This document shows, in pieces, positions 42,571 through 51,482 of a stretch of DNA of 64,000 nucleotides; position 1 is the first letter of the stretch, and each line of letters starts with the position of its first letter. Position numbers and translations under genes: made by a program. The stretch covers positions 2,696,354-2,760,353 of the forward strand of contig NZ_CP048878.1 of the NCBI RefSeq assembly GCF_011009015.1, read 5' to 3'. Below the pieces are notes generated by a model. The model ran no database searches and was not told where the DNA came from. It was given only the letters and a program-made list of their open reading frames with translations. This stretch comes from Spartinivicinus ruber (lineage in GTDB: Bacteria > Pseudomonadota > Gammaproteobacteria > Pseudomonadales > Zooshikellaceae).

Positions 42571-43888
42571 CCTTTCAGGAGTCAGTAATGACGATAGCAT
42601 AGCTATTAATCGATTAAGTCAACAGTTTCTACTTGAGTATCCTAAAGAGGCTGCAAATGTCTTAGAAGCTTATCCACTTGAGGAAATGGCTTCATTATTA
42701 GCTGAGCAACCTACTACCACACTGATTCGTCTTTGGAATTTTTTTCCTCCTCATATAGCTGACCAACTGTTGCCTTTATTGGAGAACCGAGCTCAAAAAA
42801 ATTTATTGCTGGCTATGGATACCCCTGATTGTGCACAAACTTTAAATCGGTTATCCAAAGAAGATAAAAAACGTTGTTTGGATAATTTACCTGAAGATTA
42901 TGCCAATGATTTGCAAAAATTGTTGGAATATCCGGAGCGTACCGCAGGACAAATGTTAGACCCAAGAGTCATTCGGTTACTGCCGGACAATACTGCAGAT
43001 GATGCCTTGCGTTTATTACGCCAAAAAAAACATAAACCAATCAGGAAAGTGTTTATGGTGGATGCTGATCAACAGCTGCAGGGAATAGTCGATATTACAG
43101 CTTTGGCTTTATGTGAAGGGGATGAAAAATTGCAACAGTTGGCTTTACCCCCCAGAACCTTAATATCGCCTTTTGATTCCCTTGATGAGGTTGCTGATAA
43201 ACTGACGCAGTTTAACTTGGATACATTACCAGTCATAGATATTAATGGGAAATTGCTAGGGGCTATACAACACCCTTCGTTGCTGCGAACTTTACAGGAT
43301 AACTCGTTAACCGATATTCAAGCCATGGTGGGGGTGAGTAGGGAAGAGCGGGCCTTATCCAAGGCATTTTTTGCCATTAAAAAACGCCTGCCTTGGATGG
43401 AAATTAATTTGGTCACTGCCTTTGTGGCTGCATCAGTGGTTGCCTTGTTTGAAGATACGATTGCCAGGTTCACGGCTCTGGCGGTATTGCTTCCAGTGGT
43501 GGCAGGTCAGTCGGGTAATGCAGGAGCCCAAGCCCAAGCCGTCACTATTCGAGGCTTAGCCTTAAAAGAAATTACCGTCAGAAACTGGTTAAGAGTGTTA
43601 TTTAAAGAAATTAATATTGGCGTGGTTAATGGTATTGCTATTGCTTTAACCACGGCAATTGGTGTTTATATTTGGAGTGCAAGTTTTGGCCTGTCACTGG
43701 TTATCGCCATTGCGATGGTGATTTCCATGGTAATGGCAGGCATGGCAGGGGCTGTTGTGCCGATTGTATTAACCAAACTGGGTCAGGACCCAGCCCAATC
43801 GTCTTCCATTATTTTAACCACAATTACCGATATTGCTGGATTTATGTCATTTTTGGGGATTGCAACATTGCTATCTGCGTTGTTATAG
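42557..43888 (+). CDS. mgtE: Magnesium transporter MgtE
   Basis: The 443-aa protein has all three MgtE parts. These are the N superhelical domain (YPERTAGQMLDPRVIRLLPD at its end), two CBS domains (KVFMVDADQQLQGIVDITAL, DTLPVIDINGKLLGAIQ) and five C-terminal helices. The pore signature is VVAGQSGNAGAQAQAVTIRG and the last helices end DPAQSSSIILTTITDIAGF. It is near the usual length of about 450 aa. GAGGAG precedes the ATG. It is coupled to the soluble paralogue upstream. Confidence 0.95.
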   Translation: MTSASLSGVSNDDSIAINRLSQQFLLEYPKEAANVLEAYPLEEMASLLAEQPTTTLIRLWNFFPPHIADQLLPLLENRAQKNLLLAMDTPDCAQTLNRLSKEDKKRCLDNLPEDYANDLQKLLEYPERTAGQMLDPRVIRLLPDNTADDALRLLRQKKHKPIRKVFMVDADQQLQGIVDITALALCEGDEKLQQLALPPRTLISPFDSLDEVADKLTQFNLDTLPVIDINGKLLGAIQHPSLLRTLQDNSLTDIQAMVGVSREERALSKAFFAIKKRLPWMEINLVTAFVAASVVALFEDTIARFTALAVLLPVVAGQSGNAGAQAQAVTIRGLALKEITVRNWLRVLFKEINIGVVNGIAIALTTAIGVYIWSASFGLSLVIAIAMVISMVMAGMAGAVVPIVLTKLGQDPAQSSSIILTTITDIAGFMSFLGIATLLSALL

Positions 43889-43940
43889 ATAAGTTTATTT
43901 ACGAGGATAAGGGGATAGCACAAAAAGCAAGGTAAAAAGG

Positions 43941-44513
43941 ATGCAAACTGAAACTAACAATAACGCTGGGCTTGCTGATGCAGTGGCAACAGGAAAGGAT
44001 TTAATTGCCATGTTGCGAGATGCTGCTTTGTTACTGATCGCCATATTGTTAATTGGCTGGCCGCAAAAAGTAAACAGCATTTTGGTCGAAGCTGGGTTTG
44101 AAGAGGGTAGCTTTGCTGGTATGAAATGGAAAGCCAAACTAACCCAATCTGATGAAGTACTAATTGAAGCCCAGGCAATCATTACTGATTTTCGAGAACA
44201 AAACAAAAAACTGGGTGTCACCCTTACTGAATTAAGACAACAGATGACAAGTACTGAAACTAAAGAAAAATTAGCCAAGCTTGATCAGCAAAATGAGTTG
44301 TTGTTGACTAGTTCAGCTCAAGTCCAGCAAAAAGTAACCAATACTACTTCAGCTAATGCATTATTAGTTAAACAAGCACAAACCATTACAGGAGAAACAG
44401 GTAAATGGGGAGTAGTATATGGAGGAGATTCAATATTGGAGGATGCAAAATATGAAATTAATACTATCGCCTCTAACAAAAAAACAGACTTTTTTGAATG
44501 TAGTAGTGTGTAA
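43941..44513 (+). CDS. Membrane-anchored coiled-coil hypothetical protein
   Basis: The 190-aa protein has one hydrophobic segment (residues about 24-40, DAALLLIAILLIGWP). A predicted coiled coil follows over residues about 75-145 (heptad-like FREQNKKLGVTLTELRQQMT, EKLAKLDQQNELLLTSSAQV). No known family is recognised. The C-terminus contains GKWGVVYGGD, reminiscent of a short beta motif. It lies in the same orientation as mgtE, 52 bp downstream. Confidence 0.6.
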   Translation: MQTETNNNAGLADAVATGKDLIAMLRDAALLLIAILLIGWPQKVNSILVEAGFEEGSFAGMKWKAKLTQSDEVLIEAQAIITDFREQNKKLGVTLTELRQQMTSTETKEKLAKLDQQNELLLTSSAQVQQKVTNTTSANALLVKQAQTITGETGKWGVVYGGDSILEDAKYEINTIASNKKTDFFECSSV

Positions 44514-44532
44514 AAATAAAAATGAGCAGTAA

Positions 44533-45012
44533 ATGTTAAAAAAAGTGTTTTTAGGGATTCTTATAACATTAATTATTTTGGTTGGTGTTATTGTCTTTTA
44601 CTTTGTCTATTTGGGATATCAGTCCAGAACTGGCGAGCCTATTGGTCTTCTTAATGGTGTGTTGGCTAAATGTCCAGATAAGCCCAACTGTGTGAACAGC
44701 GAATTTAAAGAAGATTCAGCTCATTATATTGAACCGTTAACACTACCAAAACTGCTATTTAATGATACCATGGTGGTGATCACGTCGGCTATTGAAAGTT
44801 CTGATGGTACTATTGTTAGCAGACAAGAACATTATATTGCTGCAACCTTCACCTCGAAAGCTTTTGGCTTTGTCGATGACCTGGAAGTTCGGTTAGATAA
44901 GTCAAACGGCCTAATACATATACGCTCTGCTTCACGGGTAGGGCATAGTGATTTTGGTCAAAATCGAAAGCGGGTGAGCAACATAAAGAAACGTTTACTT
45001 CCCATGTTGTGA
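44533..45012 (+). CDS. DUF1499 domain protein
   Basis: The 159-aa protein has one N-terminal helix (FLGILITLIILVGVIVFYFV) followed by the DUF1499 core: LAKCPDKPNCVNSE, then IEPL, VSRQEHYIAATFTSKAFGFV-DDLEVRLD and IHIRSASRVGHSDFGQNRKR. The CPDKPNCVSS-like motif and VGYSDFG.NR ending are diagnostic. The family is widespread in proteobacteria and of unknown function. Confidence 0.9.
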   Translation: MLKKVFLGILITLIILVGVIVFYFVYLGYQSRTGEPIGLLNGVLAKCPDKPNCVNSEFKEDSAHYIEPLTLPKLLFNDTMVVITSAIESSDGTIVSRQEHYIAATFTSKAFGFVDDLEVRLDKSNGLIHIRSASRVGHSDFGQNRKRVSNIKKRLLPML

Positions 45013-45044
45013 TCAAAGAAAACGTCATTCTATAGGGGATAATA

Positions 45045-45413
45045 ATGTATGAAATTAAGCGTTTACCTAAAAAATACGAGAGTAAATATTCTGAAGATAA
45101 ATTTTGGATTAAAGTTAAAAAGTATGCTAAAAGGGCTGGTGAATCTGTATTGGAGCCAGCCTTAAAAATGTATTATGCTTTAATTGATTCAGACACTCCA
45201 GCTTGGGCAAGAGCTATAATTGTTGGTGCTTTGGGGTATTTTATCTCACCCTTGGATACTATTCCTGATGTAATACCTGCATTTGGTTTTACTGACGATT
45301 TGAGCGTTTTGGCTGCAGCTCTAGCGACAGTTGCTGTTCATATAAAAGATGAGCATGTAGAAAAAGCAAAGGAAAAACTTAAGAAATGGTTTAGCCAAAC
45401 CAATAGTCGCTGA
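45045..45413 (+). CDS. YkvA/DUF1232 family membrane protein
   Basis: The 122-aa protein carries the DUF1232 signature ARAIIVGALGYFISPLDTIP followed by DVIPAFGFTDDLSVLAAAL. One membrane hairpin is predicted at residues about 60-100, and the C-terminus is Lys-rich. A good site (AGGGGA) precedes the ATG. Function is unknown in the family. Confidence 0.92.
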   Translation: MYEIKRLPKKYESKYSEDKFWIKVKKYAKRAGESVLEPALKMYYALIDSDTPAWARAIIVGALGYFISPLDTIPDVIPAFGFTDDLSVLAAALATVAVHIKDEHVEKAKEKLKKWFSQTNSR

Positions 45414-45595
45414 AAATAGTTTATACTCCATACGGTTGGCTTTTAGGTATGGTGATCAAGTGACGAAGTCAGAGGTCCCATAAGCCTAGAAATCATTCGC
45501 GAAAATATCAACTTATTGACTCCGCATGCTCATAATATGTTCATATGTTCCAGTTTTGTCTATTCTGGTAACTACAGCTAAGTTGAGAGGTAGTT

Positions 45596-46396
45596 ATGCG
45601 TTTATTAATGATCGGAATAAGCATTATTTTACTTACTCACATATCTCATACTTTTGCAGGAACACCTAAAGCTGTCATTGTCGCTATAGAAGATTCAGGT
45701 AGTTTTCCAATTTATCGAGAGGCGGCAAGTAACTATACAGGGAAGCATCCTGGTTATTTTATTGAATTTCTTCAAGCAATAGCAAGGGACTTAAATGTTA
45801 ATATTAACATTGTTAGAATGCCCTGGAAGCGTTGTTTGATTAGTTTGCAGGAAGGGCGTATTAATGCTGTAACAACAGCAAGTTATAAACCAGAAAGAGA
45901 GAAAAGCGGTCGTTACCCTAAGAAAGCAGGCCAATTAGATGTTAGCAGAAGATTCAATACATCAAGCTATTTTCTTTATGCTGTCAAGGATTTATTAGTA
46001 AAGTGGGATGGTAATATTCTAGAAAATAAAAGTAATTTATCGGTAGGGGCTCAGCGGGGATTTTCGATAGTTGCTGATTTAAATAACTTAGGTGTAAAAA
46101 CGACAGAAGTTGATAATCCAGAGTCGGGTTTTATTATGTTGTTAAATAATCGACTATCTGCTTTAGCTGTTCATGAAAATGTTGGACAAGTGTATGTCAG
46201 AAAGTATAATAATATTAAACAACTATCTCCACCTTTAAAGACTAAGCCTTATTTTTTGATCATATCACACCAGTTTTACTCAAAATATCCTGAATTTTCT
46301 GAAGAAATATGGAATACGGTTGAAAAACTAAGAAACTCAAGTCAAATAGCAACAATAAAAGATAAATATTACTCGTTTGGTAGATGGCCAGACTAG
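45596..46396 (+). CDS. Periplasmic solute-binding protein, SBP_bac_3 family
   Basis: The 266-aa protein has a signal peptide ending near HTFAGTP. Motifs include HPGYFIEFLQAIARDLNVNI, VRMPWKRCLISLQEGRINAV, TTASYKPEREKSGRYP and SVGAQRGFSIVADL. The MPWKRCL...G..NAV pattern is shared with the solitary binding proteins at the left of the window. GAGAGGT precedes the ATG. No permease is adjacent. Confidence 0.85.
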   Translation: MRLLMIGISIILLTHISHTFAGTPKAVIVAIEDSGSFPIYREAASNYTGKHPGYFIEFLQAIARDLNVNINIVRMPWKRCLISLQEGRINAVTTASYKPEREKSGRYPKKAGQLDVSRRFNTSSYFLYAVKDLLVKWDGNILENKSNLSVGAQRGFSIVADLNNLGVKTTEVDNPESGFIMLLNNRLSALAVHENVGQVYVRKYNNIKQLSPPLKTKPYFLIISHQFYSKYPEFSEEIWNTVEKLRNSSQIATIKDKYYSFGRWPD

Positions 46397-46422
46397 CAGG
46401 CTTCAGTTATACACCAAATACA

Positions 46423-47019
46423 TTAAGAAAGTGAGTGATTAACTTTGTATTTATTTTTGATTTTTTGAACAAGTTTGTCATGATTTTTTCTTCGTTTAAA
46501 TCCTTGCTGTTTTACTTCTTCATCAGTACGCTGATGACCAATTAAGCTTATACCAAGCTTGTCTGTTGTAAAGGCATTGAGGTAACCAAAGGCTTCTGAT
46601 GCTATGTTGGATGTAGTTTTCTTTGACTTTATTTGGTGTGCTGTGGGTTGTTGTTCTGGTTTAAAATTACCGTTTCTTCTTTCTTTAATAAACGATTGAG
46701 CTGAATGTATTTTATATTCTCTTAGTTCATATTGGAGTTGACTAATGAGGTGTCCTCTAGTGCGTGCTTCTCTGGGATGTTGTTTAACCCATAACGTAAA
46801 TGCTGACTCAACGCGCGCTCTTTGTAAGTCAGAAGATGTTTGCTGTAGTAACTTTATTTCTTTCTGTAGTAGTTTAAGGTGACGACTTTGGTGGTGAAAG
46901 CCTTCTCTAAATACCGAATCACAAAAAATATTATTTTGTGGGCTAAGCAGCTTTATAGAACGATGACTGTGATAACTCCTTTGATTGTGTGGTATTGGTT
47001 GTTTGTTGTATTTGAAGCG
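46423..47019 (-). pseudogene. 198-codon open frame with no start codon
   Basis: On the minus strand the frame between the in-frame stops TAA (47020-47022) and TAA (46423-46425) is open for 198 codons but contains no ATG, GTG or TTG. The composition is Gln/Lys/Arg/His-rich: SRHLKLLQKEIKLLQQTSSD, then LQRARVESAFTLWVKQHPRE, RTRGHLISQLQYELREYK, SNIASEAFGYLNAFTTDKLG and KQQGFKRRKNHDKLVQKIKN. The length is far beyond chance for AT-rich DNA. It is probably the 3' part of a gene whose start was lost. Initiation at CTG/ATT is conceivable. The family is not recognised. Confidence 0.55.
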
Positions 47020-47245
47020 TTAGTGACTAAAAATAAGCTTTTTATGTTTATATTAGTAAAATTTGAGAGTAGTTAAGTCCATTTAACATGCTTATTGTGC
47101 TCGAAAAAATTACTAATGAGCAAAAATATTTACCTTTCTTTACATGGGGGCTCTGGCAAGGTGCTTTTCTGAGGCAATAAGTGGGCCTACGTCAAAGAAA
47201 AGCAATAGAGCTAGAGAATCAATAGAGATATGAAACGGCTGATTT

Positions 47246-50035
47246 TTAAGTATTAATATACACCTTCTGTAAGCTATCTGAAAACTGCTCTGGTTCGAAA
47301 CCTGCTGGTCCTGTTTTTAATACTTGAGGTTGATAAAATAACTCCCACTTATTTTCAGCGTGATCGAATTTCATAAAAGCAGCGGCATTAATGGCTAGCT
47401 CTCCTTGAGTGGCTGTCCGCTGATAATCATCGTAGTCCACACGCCCATAAATGTGGCTATTGTGGTACGGCTTTGCCGCGACATTTTTAGTTGGATGAGC
47501 ATCATGGTAAACCCTTAGTAAAGTAGAATTAGTTGGATGATCAGCGACAATGATAGAGCAACCATTTAAGCCTCCGGTAAATAGCTGGTCGGCTGCCGGA
47601 TCAGTTTTGGGAATATCAACAAAAGGAACCCCTTTACTTTGGTCACCGTTGTACGGCAAGTGATAAGCGCGAATATCTTGTGGGGTTGCCAATTCTTCAG
47701 GTACTGCTTGTAGTTTAACAGGCTTGTTGCCATCACTGGTAAAGCGGAAAGGAACAATTCTACCTTCTAATGGGTTGGCTGGGTTTGTCAGTTTATAAGT
47801 GCCTCGTAAACCCGGATCCATAATTTTCATGTTGTTAATTAAATGAGTTTGCGCAAATTGTTCAGTATTATCCGCAAACTGCTCAGCAAGACGGTTAGCA
47901 GAAATGCCAGTAGCACTTTTCCCCAGTAGCCATTCCAGGCCTTTAGTTTTGCCTGTGGTTGCAGCTGCTTCACCATTGACTTTAGGGGTACTATAGGAAC
48001 CACCACCTGGCCGCCAACGACAAAATACACAATGAATTTCATCGTAGTCATAACCATTTTCTTTCAATGTTTTTAATAATTCATTTAATGTATAGCCGGT
48101 CGTTTTACCTTTTAAGGTATCAGGGCGTATGGTTAATACATCATAGCGCTCACTAGCAGGCTTTAATTGATTATTGGTATCAAACCCTTCATAACCCAGG
48201 CCAAATTTAATATTGTTTTCAGTATCAGGTTCATAATTCCATAGTCGGTAATTTCTGACTTTATCCCCGTTTTGCAAGGTTTCATATACTTGCAGCTCTT
48301 TATCTGTAACCATCTTAATACCTGGGTCTTCTAAGGCTTTTTTATGGGGACCATAAAATTTTAATTGGGTATCTTCCGGTACATCAATAAAACCACCAGC
48401 ACGACTTTGGCCTAACTCAGGTCGTGGCACATAGGCACCATGAGCTGTAATGACTAACCGTTTAGCATGGCTAGGGTTACCATCTGCCCCTTTATTGCTA
48501 TAAATAACAAAACCATTACCTACCTGTTCTCGGGTTACCTTTGGATGATTAAAGGTTTCTGCATTTCGGGCTGTGGAAAGCGCAGGGCCCTTTTTCCAAG
48601 TGGGTCCATAGCCTTTCCCAGTATTAGGATTAACGGCAACCAAGGCTTGGCTGCCATCCTGTTGATTAACGGTTTTAAATGGCACATTATCAAGGCCATT
48701 CCAGTTTAACAGCTCAAATTGCTCACCGGCTGAATGGGTATAAACACGAAGACCATTACTATTGGTGGTGATTTTACTTGGATCAATGACAGACCAAGTG
48801 CCGCCTGATTTACTAAAAGGTTGACTTAACTCGGTTAAAGAGTCGAGTTTATTGGCCAATGACACATTGGTGGCGCGTAATTTATTGGCTATCTGTTTAA
48901 CGGCATTATCGGAAAATTTAAATAACCGTTTGCCTAATTGATCGATGCCTCCGAGCGGATTAAAAAAGTCTATTGTTTCGAGTAATAATCGTCCACTGTT
49001 TTTAGCCAGGTTAGGCGCTAATTTGGCACTTGTTTGCAGAGAGGCTTTTATAGCCGCTTGAAATGCAGCTTTAGTACCTGTCTTAAGTCCTGCTTTAAGC
49101 GCTTGGCGGGCGGCAATATTAGCAACTTTAAAGCCTGTTTTTAGGGCAGTACCGCCTAACTTACCCGCTGCGCCCGCGACAGGAATGAGTGATAGAAAAT
49201 CAGCAAAGCCACTAATTATCGCTTCACCTACATTGCCTTTTTTGATTGCCTGCGCAAATCCATAAAAAGGTACCAGCATATCAAGTAGCATTTCCATACT
49301 TTGCTGGCGAGCCGTTTGTTGGTATGACGCATCCTTGAATTCATTGGTATATTCACCAGCCATTGCGGCAATGGCTTCTTTGGTTGACGCTTCAGTTCGG
49401 TTAATAGCGCGTTGAACATTAATCGCTAATACACGACTGGAAGTGCTTGACGTATGTACGGCACGTTGGGCTTGTTCTAAATCTTTGCCTGTAAATAATT
49501 TATCTCGATTAGCTAATACCCAGCTTTCCAGTTCTGTATATTGGTCTACGTTGGCAGGTAAAGCTTTAAAGTTAACTTCATTACCCCAGGTTGCAGTATA
49601 AAAACGTTTTTGTCCATTTAGGCTAGCTTCAATAATAATACCGGTTTTGGCTGTCCCACGATCCCAGTTTTCCCATTGATCTGTCGTATAGGACACACGT
49701 CTACCAGAGCTGGCACCCGAATACCCACCAAAACCACTTGACTCCCAGCGAGTGCCTGTACCTGGTTTAATGGCTACAACGGGTTTGAGCAATTTATGAC
49801 TACCATTTTCCCAGATTTGTTTTGCTTCTGGGTCAAGGGCACTTAATTGGGCATCTAATAAGGATTTATACGCTTGGGTTACTTTTTGCTGATAGTCAGC
49901 ATAAGCCTGATTAAATTTATCATCGACATCTGGTAATTTATAGAAATTAACCCCGAAGTTCGTTAACACCGCCCCTCGAAAAGACTCACGATCCATATAG
50001 AGTTCATAGAGTTTTGCTGAGTGATTACTCGACAT
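47246..50035 (-). CDS. Large toxin-like protein, possible CNF/BLF1-type C-terminal deamidase
   Basis: The product is 929 aa from the ATG inside TAATG (50035), one base overlapping the stop of the upstream gene. The N-terminal 250 residues or so recall dermonecrotic-type toxins (DPEAKQIWENGSHKLLKP). Residues about 235-330 are a hydrophobic glycine/alanine stretch (MLVPFYGFAQAIKKGNVGEA, then IPVAGAAGKLGG). The middle (about 525-690) resembles the putative adhesin Stv domain (RLVITAHGAYVPRP, FIDVPEDTQLKFYGPH). Near residue 826 the motif LFTGGLNGCSIIVADH is followed 18 residues later by RVYHD. A LxGC Cys plus downstream His is the catalytic pattern of CNF1/BLF1 glutamine deamidases. No signal peptide is visible. 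Function is inferred. Confidence 0.55.
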   Translation of the reverse strand: MSSNHSAKLYELYMDRESFRGAVLTNFGVNFYKLPDVDDKFNQAYADYQQKVTQAYKSLLDAQLSALDPEAKQIWENGSHKLLKPVVAIKPGTGTRWESSGFGGYSGASSGRRVSYTTDQWENWDRGTAKTGIIIEASLNGQKRFYTATWGNEVNFKALPANVDQYTELESWVLANRDKLFTGKDLEQAQRAVHTSSTSSRVLAINVQRAINRTEASTKEAIAAMAGEYTNEFKDASYQQTARQQSMEMLLDMLVPFYGFAQAIKKGNVGEAIISGFADFLSLIPVAGAAGKLGGTALKTGFKVANIAARQALKAGLKTGTKAAFQAAIKASLQTSAKLAPNLAKNSGRLLLETIDFFNPLGGIDQLGKRLFKFSDNAVKQIANKLRATNVSLANKLDSLTELSQPFSKSGGTWSVIDPSKITTNSNGLRVYTHSAGEQFELLNWNGLDNVPFKTVNQQDGSQALVAVNPNTGKGYGPTWKKGPALSTARNAETFNHPKVTREQVGNGFVIYSNKGADGNPSHAKRLVITAHGAYVPRPELGQSRAGGFIDVPEDTQLKFYGPHKKALEDPGIKMVTDKELQVYETLQNGDKVRNYRLWNYEPDTENNIKFGLGYEGFDTNNQLKPASERYDVLTIRPDTLKGKTTGYTLNELLKTLKENGYDYDEIHCVFCRWRPGGGSYSTPKVNGEAAATTGKTKGLEWLLGKSATGISANRLAEQFADNTEQFAQTHLINNMKIMDPGLRGTYKLTNPANPLEGRIVPFRFTSDGNKPVKLQAVPEELATPQDIRAYHLPYNGDQSKGVPFVDIPKTDPAADQLFTGGLNGCSIIVADHPTNSTLLRVYHDAHPTKNVAAKPYHNSHIYGRVDYDDYQRTATQGELAINAAAFMKFDHAENKWELFYQPQVLKTGPAGFEPEQFSDSLQKVYINT

Positions 50036-51171
50036 TAACTTTCCATGGGTTTGCAAGTATATTCTTGTTCGGGATTATACCCATATTCGCGGAGAACTTG
50101 TTTGGCAATATCTGAGCGTGTAGGGGGGGGTGATGATAAATCGGCAATCGCTTGTTGCACTTGTTTGGCTTCATTGATTTTGCTTTTGACAAAATCATAA
50201 GCCTGATTAATTAATGTATCGGCATTTTGCTCATTGAGGATGGCTAAATCAATTTTACCCTGGGCATCTGCATATAATAAGGTAGCTAATGCCTGAGGTG
50301 GAAAATTACCATTTTGATTATCGACAGCCACTTCACTTGCGGTATTCACTAAAGCGGTTAATTCTTTTGGACTCATTTGGTTGGGATCAATACCTAGCGA
50401 TTTGGCCGTGACAATACCGGCATATAACTCTGCCCAGGCAAATCCACCATAAGTAATATCATTGGGTGGAGAATTTAAAGCGAGGGTCGGGTCTTTATCG
50501 GCCAGTAAGGTGGTTGCTAGCCAATTTTTGGCTTCTGTCGTATAACCCGCGCCAAGCTGGTCAGTAAATGCTGTTTTTACTTGTTGCAGTGAAAGGGCAG
50601 AAGACTCTTTGGCTAGTTGCTTAAAGGTAAACCCATTGAAATCAAAGCGGTTATTTGTTTGGCCTGTTTCATCATCCACTAATGAGGTAATTAATAGGGA
50701 TTTTAAACTGGCCTTAAACGCTGGATCCATGTCTTCGCCAGGATTTCCCCCATAAAAGTTTAAGTCCTTAGCCAGGGCTTGAATTAACTGTTCATCTTGG
50801 CCAGAGCGACTGGCTACATAATGATTAATCAGTGATTTTATGTCTGATTTATTCGTATTGGTTTTATTTTTAACAAACTGTGAAAAAAAATTGCGTAGTT
50901 TTGTTTTATTTAGCGTTTGTAAAATTTGTTGTTGGTTATCACCTGAATTTTCAACGGCTGAAACAGATTGTTCAACTGCGGCTGTGTCATGAGAAGGCTT
51001 GATATTCTCGGCGACACTTCTAGCAACACGGCTGATGACTTTAGCTTTTGTTTTTCGGCTGGATGGTTTACCTGGTTTGGTATGTGATACTCCTGCAAAA
51101 TCATCTGCTAACTCGTTTGCATTATTAATTTGATTAGTGGGTGAAGTGATACTTGATGGTGTATACATCAC
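50035..51171 (-). CDS. Companion protein of the toxin-like locus
   Basis: The 378-aa protein has a disordered basic N-terminus (residues 1-80, SSRKTKAKVISRVARSVAEN) and a predominantly helical remainder: IKSLINHYVASRSGQDEQLI, LAKDLNFYGGNPGEDMDPAF, GFTFKQLAKESSALSLQQVK, YGGFAWAELYAGIVTAKSLG. No family is recognised. The stop TAA overlaps the ATG of the larger gene (TAATG), so the two proteins are translationally coupled and probably made in fixed ratio. It could be a chaperone, a delivery subunit, or the separated N-terminus of a toxin that is a single chain elsewhere. Confidence 0.6.
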   Translation of the reverse strand: MMYTPSSITSPTNQINNANELADDFAGVSHTKPGKPSSRKTKAKVISRVARSVAENIKPSHDTAAVEQSVSAVENSGDNQQQILQTLNKTKLRNFFSQFVKNKTNTNKSDIKSLINHYVASRSGQDEQLIQALAKDLNFYGGNPGEDMDPAFKASLKSLLITSLVDDETGQTNNRFDFNGFTFKQLAKESSALSLQQVKTAFTDQLGAGYTTEAKNWLATTLLADKDPTLALNSPPNDITYGGFAWAELYAGIVTAKSLGIDPNQMSPKELTALVNTASEVAVDNQNGNFPPQALATLLYADAQGKIDLAILNEQNADTLINQAYDFVKSKINEAKQVQQAIADLSSPPPTRSDIAKQVLREYGYNPEQEYTCKPMES

Positions 51172-51482
51172 AAATTTTCCCTAATAAATTTATATTCAAC
51201 CATAAAATTTTATTTAGCTTACCGAATTAGGGCAGGGCTGGGGAAAAACTTGTGAGATGATGATCAATATATTAATGAAGGATTTTGTTAATAGAGTGGG
51301 TTGTGCAGGTTATAGCTAATTATTCGTTAGTTATAATATTCTTTTGTAGTCTATGGAGTAATAGTAGTAAGTAAAAGGTTTAATTGGCGGCTTTTTGAAA
51401 AAACAGCTGCTAAACTTATTTAGCAGCTGTTAGTGGTAAGTAGTTAAGTCAAGAGATATAGAATTATAAGGGGGGTTGTAAA
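51172..51482. other. Intergenic region upstream of the toxin locus
   Basis: Contains the ggt terminator at its right end (51393-51431). The remainder is AT-rich and presumably holds the promoter of the two-gene toxin-like unit. No other feature is seen. Confidence 0.4.
51393..51431 (-). terminator. Rho-independent terminator of the gamma-glutamyltransferase gene
   Basis: AACAGCTGCTAAA (51402-51414) pairs perfectly with TTTAGCAGCTGTT (51419-51431) around CTTA. On the minus strand a run of six Ts follows. It lies 52 bp after the stop of the upstream gene. Confidence 0.9.

Noticed and set aside
46879-47076. 65-codon plus-strand frame
   Set aside because: Antisense to the longer start-less minus-strand frame, with no ribosome-binding site and no recognisable pattern.
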